Below are positions 16,982 through 25,600 of a stretch of 64,000 nt of DNA, piece by piece; position 1 is the first letter of the stretch, and the number at the start of each line of letters is the position of its first letter. This DNA is from JBFXAN01 sp050184225 (GTDB lineage: Bacteria > Chloroflexota > Dehalococcoidia > CAUJGQ01), in assembly GCA_050184225.1 (NCBI GenBank), contig JBFXAN010000006.1, positions 6,733 to 70,732 of the forward strand. The letters run 5' to 3'. Made by a program: the position numbers and the translations under genes. The notes beneath the pieces were generated by a model that saw nothing but the letters and a program-made list of their open reading frames with translations, had not been told where the DNA came from and searched no databases.

Positions 16982-17152
16982 ACCTAACCCCCCGGCCCCC
17001 TTCCCTCGCAGGGAAGGGGGAGTCCTCGTCAACCAAGATGGAACGAGGATCGTCGGTATCGCCCAATGAGATACTGGCACCGTCGGTCGATGAGAATTCC
17101 CCCTTCCCTTGCAGGGAAGGGGGCGCTGTGAGCGCAGCGAACCGGGTTAGGT
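16982..17152. repeat. Family A palindromic element upstream of rsmD
   Basis: Ends acctaacc and ggttaggt with the shared core (atggaacgaggatcgtcggt, actggcaccgtcggt). The right arm is altered by about 20 bases (gcgctgtgagcgcagcgaac), making this copy longer than the others. It lies between the stop of the GH18-like gene and the start of rsmD, both on the minus strand. Confidence 0.9.
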
Positions 17153-17154
17153 AC

Positions 17155-18909
17155 TCACCGCACCGGCGTCGCCGTCGCCGTCCTCGTCGGCGTTCCCGTC
17201 CCCGTCGCGGTACCCGTCCCCGTGGGTGTCGCCGTCCCGGTCGCGCTCGATGCCGTGCCGGCACGAAGCGTCAGGCGTTGCGTGTTTTGCACGAGCATCA
17301 CCCCATCGCTGACGACCAGCGTCACCGCATGCTGGCCAGGCTCCAAGCCGGTCGTGTCCCAGGTGATCGTCGGTTGCCCCGCCTGATAGGCACGATTATC
17401 GATCAGCCAGGCAGGGCGCAACATGCTGGAATTTGGCTGGAGCAGGGTCAATGCTTCATCTTGCTGGAGTTGCACGATCGGCGGCCAGACACTCGACAGC
17501 CCCTGATTGTTGGACGCATCGTCGACGGAGATGCCGCCAAGTTCCCAGAGTTGCACATACTCCGCCTTGAACGCGGCGCTGAACTGATTCTCAATCCAGA
17601 TCGTCCGTGGTGCGTTCTCCTGCTGATAGCTGAACGACACAGTGGCCGCGATCGCATCCCAGTTCAAACCACCGGCCCCACCCCCGCCCTGCGTAAGGTT
17701 ATCGGCGGTGATCGTGATATTGGAGTTCGTCGCCGCCGTCTCCCGGTCGCGGATCGTGAACTGGGAGGCGATCGACAGCGCCTCCAGCGTGCTCATCGTC
17801 CGCAGTCCCTGATCGGACTTCTCCACGCTGAGTGAACTGATCGTGAGGATCAGCTTCTTCGGGTCGACCTGCCCCACGAGATAGGTCAGCGCCTCGGGCA
17901 CAACCCGTCGATAGATCGATTGATCTAATGTTGGAGCGATCTTCAGGTAGTCGGCCAGTCCGCTCAGCTCCGCCCAGTCATAGGCGCCGCTGTTCCAATC
18001 GTTACCCTCGCGGGCCGGCAACGGCAACGTCAGCACCAGCACCCCGCCGTTCTGATGTACCGCCGCCGACACCTGCCGCACGAGGTCGGTGAAGTCGCTG
18101 CGCCGCGCCGGGTCCACGGCGGTGTACGCCAGCTCAATGCCGTCCAGCCGGTTGCTCTGAACGAGCTGGGCGATATTCGCGGCGTGAGCCGATCGACGGT
18201 CCCCTTGGGCGACGAACGTGTTGACCGCCTGGGCAGCATCGCCGTCGGCTGCCGACACGACCGGCACCAACAGGGCCGTATCACTCCGTCTCAGGTTCGT
18301 CACATTGCCGTTGATCGTCCCATCCGGCGCGGGAACGAAGTCGAGGCCGCCCACGATCGTCGCGATCCGCTCCGCCTCTGGGTGCAACGCCTGGCCCTGC
18401 AACACCGTTCCCATCACCTGAAAGGTGTCCGCCGCGCGCCGCAGCACGACGCCGTTCGCCGGCACCTGGTCAACCACCACCTCGGCGTACTTGCCGTCCT
18501 CGGTCAATTCCGGCGTGGCGAGCCGTTGCCAGCTCTCGTCCTGGTAGGTATAGAACAGCAAACCCCGCCCGGCACGTCCCTGCTCCACCGGCATCGAGAT
18601 TTTGGCGACACCCTCCGGAATCATCCGGTTACATTGGTCATCGCTGAAATCTTTGAAGTCGCTGGCGATCTCGAGCCCGTCCGGCGGAGCCGGTGGGTTA
18701 TCCAACGTTGGGCAATTGAACAGCGTCTCATCGCCGTCGTCCGACGGATTCAGAATCGAACACGGTCCGAGAAAGAGCACGGCTAAGACGATGAGGAGAA
18801 GCAGGCCGCCGCCGCCGATCGCCAGCAGACGCGGGTCGCGCAACGGGCCGCCGCCTGCTGGCGGCCGTCGCTGGCTGGTCACGGGTCGGCGCGGGGGCGG
18901 TCGGTTCAT
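17155..18909 (-). CDS. Membrane-anchored GH18-like protein without the usual catalytic glutamate
   Basis: A 584-residue protein. It has a short basic Pro/Arg-rich N-terminus, one membrane segment (LLAIGGGGLLLLIVLAVLFL, about 28-47), a long extracellular part and a Thr/Gly/Pro-rich tail (last 30 residues). The middle resembles the TIM-barrel of family 18 glycosidases and spore-cortex YaaH/SleL proteins: RLDGIELAYTAVD sits where the DGxDxDxE motif is expected, then YDWAELSGLADYLKIAP. The catalytic Glu is not at its normal place, so carbohydrate binding rather than cleavage is possible. MNRPPPRR at 18909 follows GGGGAGAG by 11 bases; a start 27 codons upstream is open. The family call is moderate. 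Confidence 0.7.
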   Translation of the reverse strand: MNRPPPRRPVTSQRRPPAGGGPLRDPRLLAIGGGGLLLLIVLAVLFLGPCSILNPSDDGDETLFNCPTLDNPPAPPDGLEIASDFKDFSDDQCNRMIPEGVAKISMPVEQGRAGRGLLFYTYQDESWQRLATPELTEDGKYAEVVVDQVPANGVVLRRAADTFQVMGTVLQGQALHPEAERIATIVGGLDFVPAPDGTINGNVTNLRRSDTALLVPVVSAADGDAAQAVNTFVAQGDRRSAHAANIAQLVQSNRLDGIELAYTAVDPARRSDFTDLVRQVSAAVHQNGGVLVLTLPLPAREGNDWNSGAYDWAELSGLADYLKIAPTLDQSIYRRVVPEALTYLVGQVDPKKLILTISSLSVEKSDQGLRTMSTLEALSIASQFTIRDRETAATNSNITITADNLTQGGGGAGGLNWDAIAATVSFSYQQENAPRTIWIENQFSAAFKAEYVQLWELGGISVDDASNNQGLSSVWPPIVQLQQDEALTLLQPNSSMLRPAWLIDNRAYQAGQPTITWDTTGLEPGQHAVTLVVSDGVMLVQNTQRLTLRAGTASSATGTATPTGTGTATGTGTPTRTATATPVR

Positions 18910-19034
18910 CGAATCAGATCTCTCCCCGGCCGGAACAGCGCGCGGCACCCATATCGAGGGCAGGGTACGAATGGCGTCGTGGACGGTCAAGAAAGGGCGG
19001 TCGAGCGCCCGACACCGTCCGCCCGCTCACCAGC

Positions 19035-20180
19035 TCAACGGTTGACAATGTCAAGGCTGAGTTGCATCTCCTGGCCGCCACGCAGGACCGTGAGCGGCAC
19101 CGTCGTATTCGGCTTCATCTTGACCAGCGCGTAGAGGTAGGGCTGGGCGTCGTTGATCTCGAAGTCGGCGAGCTTGGTGATGATGTCGCCCTCTTGAACG
19201 CCGGCACGGGAGGCCGGGCTATCGTCGATCACGTCGACGACCGCCGCCGCGCCGTTGGTCACCGGCAACCGCGCCCGCTGCGCCTGTTCCGCGCTGATCG
19301 TCTGGTGAACGATGCCGGCGTAGGGACGGTCGGTCTTGCCGTTCGCGATAATCTGGTCGACGAGGGGTTTGAAGGTACGGCTGGAGATGGCAAACCCCAC
19401 ACCTTGGACCTGCTGACCGGATTGCGTCCCCCGAACAACCGTCGTCATGATACCGATCAACTGTCCATCGAGCGTCACCAGCGCGCCGCCGCTGTTGCCA
19501 TGATTGATCGCGGCATCGGTCTGGATCAGATCCTCCATGATCGTGTCATCCTTCGGCCAGCGGCGGTGGACACCGCTGACGATGCCGCGGGTGACATTAT
19601 TGCGAAACTCATCGTACATCTGCTGATTGAAGGCGACGCTGCCGATTGCCAGCACACCCTGTCCCGCTTGCACGCTGTCCGAATCTCCAACCGGTACCAC
19701 CGTGAGATCGCTCGGTTGAATGCGAACGACGGCAATGTCGGTGAACGGTGCGTCGTCTCCGACCAGCACCCCCGGCCGCTCGCTCCCGTCATGCATGATC
19801 ACGGAAATCTGTGCGGCGTCTCGGACGACGTGCTCGTTCGTCACGAGATACCCGCCTTCGTCGATGATCACGCCCGAGCCGAGATTGGTTTCCCGGATCA
19901 CGCGGCCGTTGCCATCGACCCGCTGCGCCTGCACGATCAGCGTGACCACGCCAGGCGACACCTTGGCGAAGGTGTCCGTGAGCGCAGACTCCTCCGTGAC
20001 CTTGAGCAACGTCGATGGTCCCGGTTCCTCCGCCGCGGCGCTGGTCTTCGCTTCCGGCTCGTCGTCAGATACCAGGAGCGCCACGCTCGCACCGGCGAGC
20101 GCACCGCTGATCGCGGCAACAGCAACCGCGACCGCCAGGATTCCCATCACCCCCCGCCACGGCGATACCCGATCCTCCAT
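19035..20180 (-). CDS. HtrA-type serine protease, membrane-anchored, with PDZ domain
   Basis: A 381-residue protease. A membrane segment (about residues 11-38, GILAVAVAVAAISGALAG) anchors an extracytoplasmic trypsin-like domain with His117 (TNEHVV), Asp148 (FTDIAVV) and Ser230 (NHGNSGGAL); a PDZ domain follows (about 290-378, ASRAGVQEGDIITKLADFEI). It probably handles damaged envelope proteins. The ATG at 20180 has GGGGGAGAGG upstream. It shares the architecture of the protease at 871-2019, but has a transmembrane anchor instead of a lipobox. It diverges from greA. Confidence 0.93.
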   Translation of the reverse strand: MEDRVSPWRGVMGILAVAVAVAAISGALAGASVALLVSDDEPEAKTSAAAEEPGPSTLLKVTEESALTDTFAKVSPGVVTLIVQAQRVDGNGRVIRETNLGSGVIIDEGGYLVTNEHVVRDAAQISVIMHDGSERPGVLVGDDAPFTDIAVVRIQPSDLTVVPVGDSDSVQAGQGVLAIGSVAFNQQMYDEFRNNVTRGIVSGVHRRWPKDDTIMEDLIQTDAAINHGNSGGALVTLDGQLIGIMTTVVRGTQSGQQVQGVGFAISSRTFKPLVDQIIANGKTDRPYAGIVHQTISAEQAQRARLPVTNGAAAVVDVIDDSPASRAGVQEGDIITKLADFEINDAQPYLYALVKMKPNTTVPLTVLRGGQEMQLSLDIVNR

Positions 20181-20391
20181 CGAACCTCTCCCCCTCCACG
20201 CCAATTCCGGGGCGATTGCGGCCTGCCCCTCCATTGTAACAAGCATGTGATGCCCGCTTCATATCGCGCCGTCGTGCCGTGGCACAACCACGCGCCCCCA
20301 TGTACAAGCACACGACGTGACGCGCCGGCAGAGCGTGCGCCTGAGACAGATCTGACCCTGGAAGAGGCGACGACGAGCAACGTATGCTTCT

Positions 20392-20421
20392 TTGACAGGC
20401 ATCGTGAACCGTCTCTATACT
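20392..20421 (+). promoter_or_regulatory. Sigma-70 promoter of greA
   Basis: A consensus TTGACA at 20392-20397 and TATACT at 20416-20421, 18 bases apart. Transcription should begin near 20429, only a few bases before the leader hairpin. The rest of the 311-base gap between the divergent HtrA gene and greA shows no further gene. Confidence 0.85.
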
Positions 20422-20434
20422 CCATGAAGCGAGT

Positions 20435-20470
20435 AGCTGCGGGCACGTGTGCCCTCAGCTTCTTTTTTCT
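20435..20470 (+). terminator. Intrinsic terminator in the greA leader
   Basis: AGCTGCGGGCAC pairs with GTGCCCTCAGCT (one mismatch), directly followed by TCTTTTTTCT. It lies between the promoter and the greA start at 20492, so it should stop most transcripts before the gene and make a short leader RNA. Confidence 0.85.
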
Positions 20471-20491
20471 CGTCGTCTTGGGAGTCCCGCT

Positions 20492-20962
20492 ATGCCTGAC
20501 CGATCCGTACCACTCACGCGTGACGGACTGAAGAAGCTTGAAGAAGAATTAGAGCATCTCAAGTCGGTGCGCCGGCACGAAGTCGCACAGCGTATCCATC
20601 TGGCGAAAGAAGTTGGCCACACGCAGAACGATGCTGAATACGACGACGCGAAGAACGAACAGGCTTTCGTCGAGGGCCGGATCAACCAACTCGAGACGAT
20701 CGTCAAGAACCACGTCCTCATCGACGAGGATCAGGCGCATCAGTCTCGGTCCGTACGCCTGGGCTGCACCGTCGTCGTCGAGTCCGCGAGCGGCCGGCGT
20801 GAATACACCATTGTCGGAAGCACGGAAGCCGATCCGACCAGCGGCCGAATCTCCAATGAATCGCCGGTCGGCAAAGCCCTCATCGGCCATCGCGTCGGCG
20901 ACAAAGTCCAGGTGTTGACCCCAAAAGGCCCCGCCAGTTTCACTGTCTCCGAGATCAAGTAA
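20492..20962 (+). CDS. greA: Transcription elongation factor GreA
   Basis: A 156-residue factor that rescues backtracked RNA polymerase by stimulating transcript cleavage. The N-terminal coiled-coil hairpin (about residues 8-75, LKKLEEELEHLKSVRR ... NEQAFVEGRINQLE) carries acidic residues at its tip (DAEYDDAK). The C-terminal domain has GSTEADPTSGRISNESPVGKALIGHRVGD. MPDRSVPL at 20492 with GGGAG upstream is the start; upstream codons lie in the leader terminator. lysS follows after a repeat, a common greA neighbour. Confidence 0.96.
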   Translation: MPDRSVPLTRDGLKKLEEELEHLKSVRRHEVAQRIHLAKEVGHTQNDAEYDDAKNEQAFVEGRINQLETIVKNHVLIDEDQAHQSRSVRLGCTVVVESASGRREYTIVGSTEADPTSGRISNESPVGKALIGHRVGDKVQVLTPKGPASFTVSEIK

Positions 20963-20964
20963 GG

Positions 20965-21143
20965 AACCCCTCCCCCGGCCCCTCCCCCCGCCTGCGGCGC
21001 GGAGAGGGGAGCCTGACGTACCAGGATTACCAGCGTCACTTTCGCTATGGTCTGGCGATTGGCTGGTTGACGTTGGTAGACCCGTGCCGGTGAGGCTCCC
21101 CTCTCCGCGCCGCAGGCGGGGGGAGGGGCCGGGGGAGGGGTCC
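20965..21143. repeat. Family B palindromic element between greA and lysS
   Basis: Complementary arms (aacccctcccccggcccctc left, ggggaggggccgggggaggg right) with matching inner parts (cgcctgcggcgcggagaggg / ccctctccgcgccgcaggcg). It starts 2 bases after the greA stop and ends 8 bases before the lysS ATG, so its GGGGAGGGG may double as the lysS ribosome binding region. Confidence 0.88.
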
Positions 21144-21151
21144 GGTGCAGT

Positions 21152-22630
21152 ATGCCCGAACGCAATGAAGACCTGATGGCCGTGCGCCTTGCCAAGCTCC
21201 AGCGCCTGCGCGAGCGCGGCATCGATCCCTATCCGGCCCACCTGGAACGCACGCACAGCGCGGCCGAGGCGGTCGCCGAGTTTGCCAAGTGCGAAGCGTC
21301 GGGCGCAGAGCCGCCGAACGTGACCGTCGCCGGGCGCATGACCGGACGACGGGGAATGGGCAAACTCGTCTTCCTCGACCTCCGCGACGGCACCGGCCGT
21401 GTCCAAGTCTCGGTTGGGCGGGACGTGGTCGGCGACGACCAATTCACCCTGCTCGACGACCTCGACCTGGGGGACTTTCTCGGCGTGAACGGCGAGATGT
21501 TCCACACCCGCACCGGCGAGCCAACGGTCCGCGCCCGGTCGCTCACCGTGCTGAGCAAGTCGATCCTGCCGCCGCCGGAGAAATGGCACGGCCTCCAGGA
21601 TGTCGAGATCCGCTATCGGCAGCGTCATCTCGACCTGATGGCAAATGAAGAGGTCCGCCGCCTCTTCCGGCTCCGCAGCGAAGTGATCAGCTATATCCGC
21701 CGGTTTTACGACGGTCGCGGCTTCATCGAAGTCGAAACGCCGGTCCTGCTCGCCGAGGCGGGCGGCGCGGCGGCGCGGCCGTTTGTCACACACCACAATG
21801 CGCTCGACGAGGATCGCTTCCTTCGCATCGCCACGGAGCTGCATCTGAAACGGCTGATCATCGGCGGATTCGACAAGGTCTATGAGGTCGGCCGCATCTT
21901 TCGCAACGAGGGGACCGGCTACAAGTGGAACCCCGAGTTCACCATGCTCGAGTCCTATCAGGCCTACGCCGACTACTTCGACGTGGCGGAAATGGTCGAG
22001 CAACTAGTGTCCGGCATCTGCCTCGACGTGCTCGGCTCGCTCCGCCTCCCGTACAAGGATGGCGAGATCGACTTCTCGCCACCCTGGAATCGAGCCTCGA
22101 TGCACGACCTCCTCGTCGAGCACGCCGGCTTCGACTGGAACAAGTTCCGCGACCTCGATGCGCTCCGGGAAGAGGTCGCCCGCCGCGGCATCGCCGCCCC
22201 TCCCACAAGCGGCTGGGGCAAGCTGATCGACGAGGTCTGGTCCGCCCAGGTCGAACCGAAGCTGATCCAACCAACGTTCGTGCTGGACTACCCCGTCGAG
22301 CTCTCGCCGTTGGCGAAGCGAAAAGAGGAGGCACCCGATCTGGTTGAGCGGTTCGAGGCGTTTGCCGGCGGCTTCGAAATGGCCAACGCCTACTCCGAGT
22401 TGAACGACCCGCTGGACCAGCGCCGCCGCTTCGAAGAACAGGTGCGCCTCCTGCGGGCCGGCGACGACGAAGCAGAGATGATCGACGACGACTTCCTCTT
22501 CGCCCTCGAACACGGTATGCCCCCCACCGGCGGCCTCGGCATGGGCATCGACCGCCTCCTCATGGTCCTCTTCAACCAACCCACGATCCGCGAGGTCATC
22601 CTCTTTCCCCAACTCCGCCGCGAGACGTGA
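21152..22630 (+). CDS. lysS: Lysyl-tRNA synthetase, class II
   Basis: A 492-residue class II synthetase that charges tRNA-Lys. An N-terminal OB-fold anticodon-binding domain (about 50-160, VTVAGRMTGRRGMGKLVFLDL) precedes the catalytic domain with motif 2 (YEVGRIFRNEGTGYKWNPEF) and motif 3 (GGLGMGIDRLLMVLF). The length is typical. The ATG lies 8 bases after the repeat element. Confidence 0.97.
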   Translation: MPERNEDLMAVRLAKLQRLRERGIDPYPAHLERTHSAAEAVAEFAKCEASGAEPPNVTVAGRMTGRRGMGKLVFLDLRDGTGRVQVSVGRDVVGDDQFTLLDDLDLGDFLGVNGEMFHTRTGEPTVRARSLTVLSKSILPPPEKWHGLQDVEIRYRQRHLDLMANEEVRRLFRLRSEVISYIRRFYDGRGFIEVETPVLLAEAGGAAARPFVTHHNALDEDRFLRIATELHLKRLIIGGFDKVYEVGRIFRNEGTGYKWNPEFTMLESYQAYADYFDVAEMVEQLVSGICLDVLGSLRLPYKDGEIDFSPPWNRASMHDLLVEHAGFDWNKFRDLDALREEVARRGIAAPPTSGWGKLIDEVWSAQVEPKLIQPTFVLDYPVELSPLAKRKEEAPDLVERFEAFAGGFEMANAYSELNDPLDQRRRFEEQVRLLRAGDDEAEMIDDDFLFALEHGMPPTGGLGMGIDRLLMVLFNQPTIREVILFPQLRRET

Positions 22631-22640
22631 GGGCGATTTT

Positions 22641-22721
22641 GAACCACAGAGACGCAGAGGCGTAGAGGTTTTCATGAGTTCGCCAAAACAAACCTCTGCG
22701 CCTCTGCGTCTCTGTGGTTTA
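22641..22721. repeat. Palindromic element (aaccacagagacgcagaggc family)
   Basis: Two near-perfect inverted arms of about 30 bp (aaccacagagacgcagaggc... and ...gcctctgcgtctctgtggtt) around a short spacer. It lies between lysS and the NUDIX gene and has no coding role. Confidence 0.85.
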
Positions 22722-22740
22722 ACTCCGATGATGTGTATCG

Positions 22741-23271
22741 ATGAGTGAAGTTGATGTCCTTCGGCACCTCACCGTGACCGGTTTCCTCGTTTACGAGGGG
22801 CGGGTGTTGTTTCACTGGCATCGGCGCAATCAGATGTGGCTGCCGATGGGAGGCCATATCGAGCCGAATGAGGATCCGGTCGAGGCCGTGCTGCGGGAGG
22901 TCGAAGAGGAGTCCGGGGTTGCTGCCGTCGTCATGCCGACCACTGTGCCATTGCCGTTCTCGAATATTCCGCAGCGGCCACCACCCGCCACGATCATCCT
23001 CGCGCCGGTGCGCGCCTGCAGCGTTGCCCGCGCCCTCGACTGGACCGGCCGGATCGAACACATCGACCTGGTCTATTACTGCCGTCCCACCGCCGGCCTT
23101 GCCGATCTCCGCACCGACGACCCGACGATGCGATGGCTCGACGCCGCCGCAATCGGCGCCAATGCTCCGGTCGCCCCCGATTCGGAGACGATACCGGCTC
23201 CACTCGCCGACGACGTGCGCGTTCTCGCCCTGAACGCCCTTCGAGCAGCGAAGGACGTCATGTCAGACTAA
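22741..23271 (+). CDS. NUDIX hydrolase
   Basis: A 176-residue protein with a complete NUDIX box at about residues 38-61 (GGHIEPNEDPVEAVLREVEE, then ESGV), the Mg-binding motif for hydrolysing nucleoside diphosphates linked to another group. The substrate cannot be inferred. The gene stands alone after lysS, separated by the palindromic element. Confidence 0.9.
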   Translation: MSEVDVLRHLTVTGFLVYEGRVLFHWHRRNQMWLPMGGHIEPNEDPVEAVLREVEEESGVAAVVMPTTVPLPFSNIPQRPPPATIILAPVRACSVARALDWTGRIEHIDLVYYCRPTAGLADLRTDDPTMRWLDAAAIGANAPVAPDSETIPAPLADDVRVLALNALRAAKDVMSD

Positions 23272-23323
23272 GCGACTATACTGAGGTCGCGAGCGAGCTT
23301 GATCGATCATGTGGGGCGCCACG

Positions 23324-23890
23324 ATGACCACTGTAACAACATCGAAACCGGTCACCGCCGACGAATGGTTGCGCACGCCCGATCCACCGAGCGGCGGGCG
23401 CTACGAATTGGTTCGCGGGAGATTGATTGAAGTGAGCCCATCATCGACGCGATCGAACGAAGTGGCGATAGAAGTAGCACGCAGGCTCGGCAATCACATT
23501 CGGGAGCACAAACTGGGTCGGTTCGGTGGCTCAGAAGGCGGCTTTCTCCTCGCCTCAAATCCAGATACCGTGCGCGCCCCAGATGTCTGGTTTGTCCGCG
23601 CTGAACGTGTCGCCTCTGGCCGGATGCCGGACACGTTCTTTGCCGGCGCCCCCGATCTCGTCGTCGAGGTGCTCTCACCATCGGATCGGACCGGTGACAT
23701 CTGGCAGCGCGTCGGCCAGTATCTCGATGCCGGCGCCCAGTTGGTTTGGGTGATTGATCCGCACACTGAAGCGGCAGCGGCATTTCCTGCGGACGGGTTT
23801 CCGATCATCATCGGTCCAGATGGCGCGCTCGACGGCGGCGATGTCGTGCCGGGATTCGTCTTGCCGCTGCGCGACCTGTTCGACGCGTAA
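23324..23890 (+). CDS. Uma2-family (DUF820) endonuclease-like protein
   Basis: A 188-residue protein of the PD-(D/E)XK-like Uma2 family. PVTADEWLRTPD ... GRYELVRGRLIEVSPSS at the N-terminus, PDTVRAPDVWFVRAERV in the middle, and APDLVVEVLSPSDRTGDI with the Glu and Asp of the nuclease core, then GAQLVWVIDPHTEAAAAF. The family is greatly expanded in Chloroflexota and Cyanobacteria; its role is not established. The ATG at 23324 is preferred over 23309 on family alignment. Confidence 0.88.
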   Translation: MTTVTTSKPVTADEWLRTPDPPSGGRYELVRGRLIEVSPSSTRSNEVAIEVARRLGNHIREHKLGRFGGSEGGFLLASNPDTVRAPDVWFVRAERVASGRMPDTFFAGAPDLVVEVLSPSDRTGDIWQRVGQYLDAGAQLVWVIDPHTEAAAAFPADGFPIIIGPDGALDGGDVVPGFVLPLRDLFDA

Positions 23891-23917
23891 CACGCGCAAC
23901 GGGCCGCGGATGCCGGT

Positions 23918-24109
23918 TCACTCCCGACGCACCGTGATCACGGCGTTGTGCTCGTCGTAGGTGACACCGGCAACAACGATCTGCACCTTGCCCTCGACAT
24001 CGATTGTGATCTCATCCGGCTCGATTGGTTCCCCGTTCCAGATTACGCGCGCGGCGTCACCTTCAAGGGCCGGCAGGAGAACCTCAACGTCCGGCAGGCG
24101 CTCAACCAT
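23918..24109 (-). CDS. Small hypothetical protein
   Basis: A 63-residue acidic protein (MVERLPDVEVLLPALEGDAA..., ending TYDEHNAVITVRRE). I do not recognise a family. Codon choice and composition look protein-like. The frame extends upstream into the palindromic element at 24113-24268; translation from within it would add repeat-encoded residues, so the ATG at 24109 is used. Confidence 0.5.
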   Translation of the reverse strand: MVERLPDVEVLLPALEGDAARVIWNGEPIEPDEITIDVEGKVQIVVAGVTYDEHNAVITVRRE

Positions 24110-24112
24110 CCA

Positions 24113-24268
24113 ACCTAACCCCCCGGCCCCCTTCCCTCGCAGGGAAGGGGGAGTCCTGGTCTGCCATGGTGGAACAAGTCTCGTTGGTGCTTCCAGACGA
24201 AATACTGGCACCATCGGTTGCAGCGTACTCCCCCTTCCCTGCGAGGGAAGGGGGCCGGGGGGTTAGGT
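24113..24268. repeat. Family A palindromic element
   Basis: Perfect ends (acctaacc / ggttaggt), G/C arms, and a diverged core (gtggaacaagtctcgttggt, tactggcaccatcggttg). It lies between two divergent genes, unlike the copy at 15256, which lies between convergent genes; location is thus not tied to one gene orientation. Confidence 0.92.
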
Positions 24269-24325
24269 ATAGACTCCCACCGAGCTATAATCCGGTTCGG
24301 CCACGCTCATCTGAAAGGAGCCAAC

Positions 24326-25420
24326 ATGAAGGCGGCGGTTCTGGAGAAAGTCAACGAGCCACTGGCAATCGAGGAGATCGAGATCCGTAAGCCCCAGCAC
24401 GGCGAAGTGCTCGTCCGCACCGTCGCCAGTGGGGTCTGCCACAGCGACCTGCACTTCATGGAAGGGCTCTGGCCGACGCCGGTGCCGGTCGTCCTCGGCC
24501 ATGAATCCGCTGGCGTTGTCGAAGAGGTCGGCGACGGCGTCACCTATGTGAAGAAGGGCGATCACGTCGTCCTCTCGTTCGCACCATTCTGTGGCATCTG
24601 CCGCGACTGCGTCGAAGGACGGCCGCAACTCTGCACCAACCCGGCCGCTCGCTTTCCCGCCGGTCGAGATGCGCCGCCGCGATTGACCAAAGACGCCACA
24701 CCGGTCAACCAGTTCGCGAACATGGGCGCATTCGCCGAGTACATGCTCGTGCCGGAAAACGGCGTCGTGAAGGCGCCGGAGGGAATGCCGCTGGACAAGG
24801 CGGCGCTGGTCGGCTGCTCGGTGATGACCGGCATCGGCGCCGTCCTCAACACCGCACGGGTTGAACCAGGTTCCACGGTCGCGGTGATCGGCACCGGCGG
24901 CGTTGGCCTCAACGTGATCCAGGGCGCCGTTCTGGCCGGCGCCTCGCGGATTATTGCCGTCGACGTCCTCGACAACAAGCTGGCCTACGCCAAAGAGATG
25001 GGCGCAACCGATACGGTCAACGCCAGCGGCAACGACCCCGTCCAGGCCGTTCAGGAACTCGTGCGCGACGGTGTTGACTACGCCTTCGAGGCGATCGGCA
25101 ATCCTACCGCTGGATCACAGGCGTTCGACATGGTCCGCCGCGGCGGTACCGCCGTGATCGTCGGCATGATGCCGTTTGGCTCCAAGATGGAACTGAACGC
25201 CGCCGCCTTCCTCGGCGAGAAGGCCGTCAAGGGTAGCTTCTACGGCTCCACCCGCTTCCGTGTGGATATGCCCCGCCTGATCGACTTCTACCTGCGCGGC
25301 AAGATCAAGCTCGACGAGCTCGTCTCCCGCCACTACACGCTCGACCAGATCAACGACGGCTTCGACGCGATGCGCAAAGGCGAAGTCGCCCGCAGCGTGC
25401 TCGACATCGGCACGATATAA
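24326..25420 (+). CDS. Zinc-dependent alcohol dehydrogenase (MDR family, class III-like)
   Basis: A 364-residue medium-chain dehydrogenase. Catalytic zinc ligands Cys38 (GVCHSDLHF) and His59 (GHESAG) are present. The structural zinc site is Cys89, Cys92, Cys95 and Cys103 (CGICRDCVEG...C). The NAD(H)-binding fold has GTGGVGLNVIQGAVLAG and the acidic residue in AVDVLDNK. It probably oxidises an alcohol or thiol adduct of formaldehyde; the substrate is not fixed by sequence. AAAGGAG precedes the ATG at 24326. Confidence 0.93.
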   Translation: MKAAVLEKVNEPLAIEEIEIRKPQHGEVLVRTVASGVCHSDLHFMEGLWPTPVPVVLGHESAGVVEEVGDGVTYVKKGDHVVLSFAPFCGICRDCVEGRPQLCTNPAARFPAGRDAPPRLTKDATPVNQFANMGAFAEYMLVPENGVVKAPEGMPLDKAALVGCSVMTGIGAVLNTARVEPGSTVAVIGTGGVGLNVIQGAVLAGASRIIAVDVLDNKLAYAKEMGATDTVNASGNDPVQAVQELVRDGVDYAFEAIGNPTAGSQAFDMVRRGGTAVIVGMMPFGSKMELNAAAFLGEKAVKGSFYGSTRFRVDMPRLIDFYLRGKIKLDELVSRHYTLDQINDGFDAMRKGEVARSVLDIGTI

Positions 25421-25424
25421 CGAA

Positions 25425-25600
25425 GCCGGCCCTCACCCCCGACCCCTCTCCCGCCGAGCGGGAGAGGGGAGCCTGATCGGTGCGGTGCTTCCAGTATCGA
25501 CACCGGCTCTACCAGACGAAGGCATGGGCTGGTAGGAACGATCTGCTGAGGCTCCCCTCTCCCGCTCCGGCGGGAGAGGGGCCGGGGGTGAGGGCCGGCT
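25425..25600. repeat. Palindromic element (ccctcacccccgacccctct family, D)
   Basis: Long complementary ends (agccggccctcacccccgac / ggccgggggtgagggccggc) with inner arms gggagaggggagcct / aggctcccctctccc. It separates the convergent alcohol dehydrogenase and SDR genes and may act as a two-way terminator. Confidence 0.88.
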
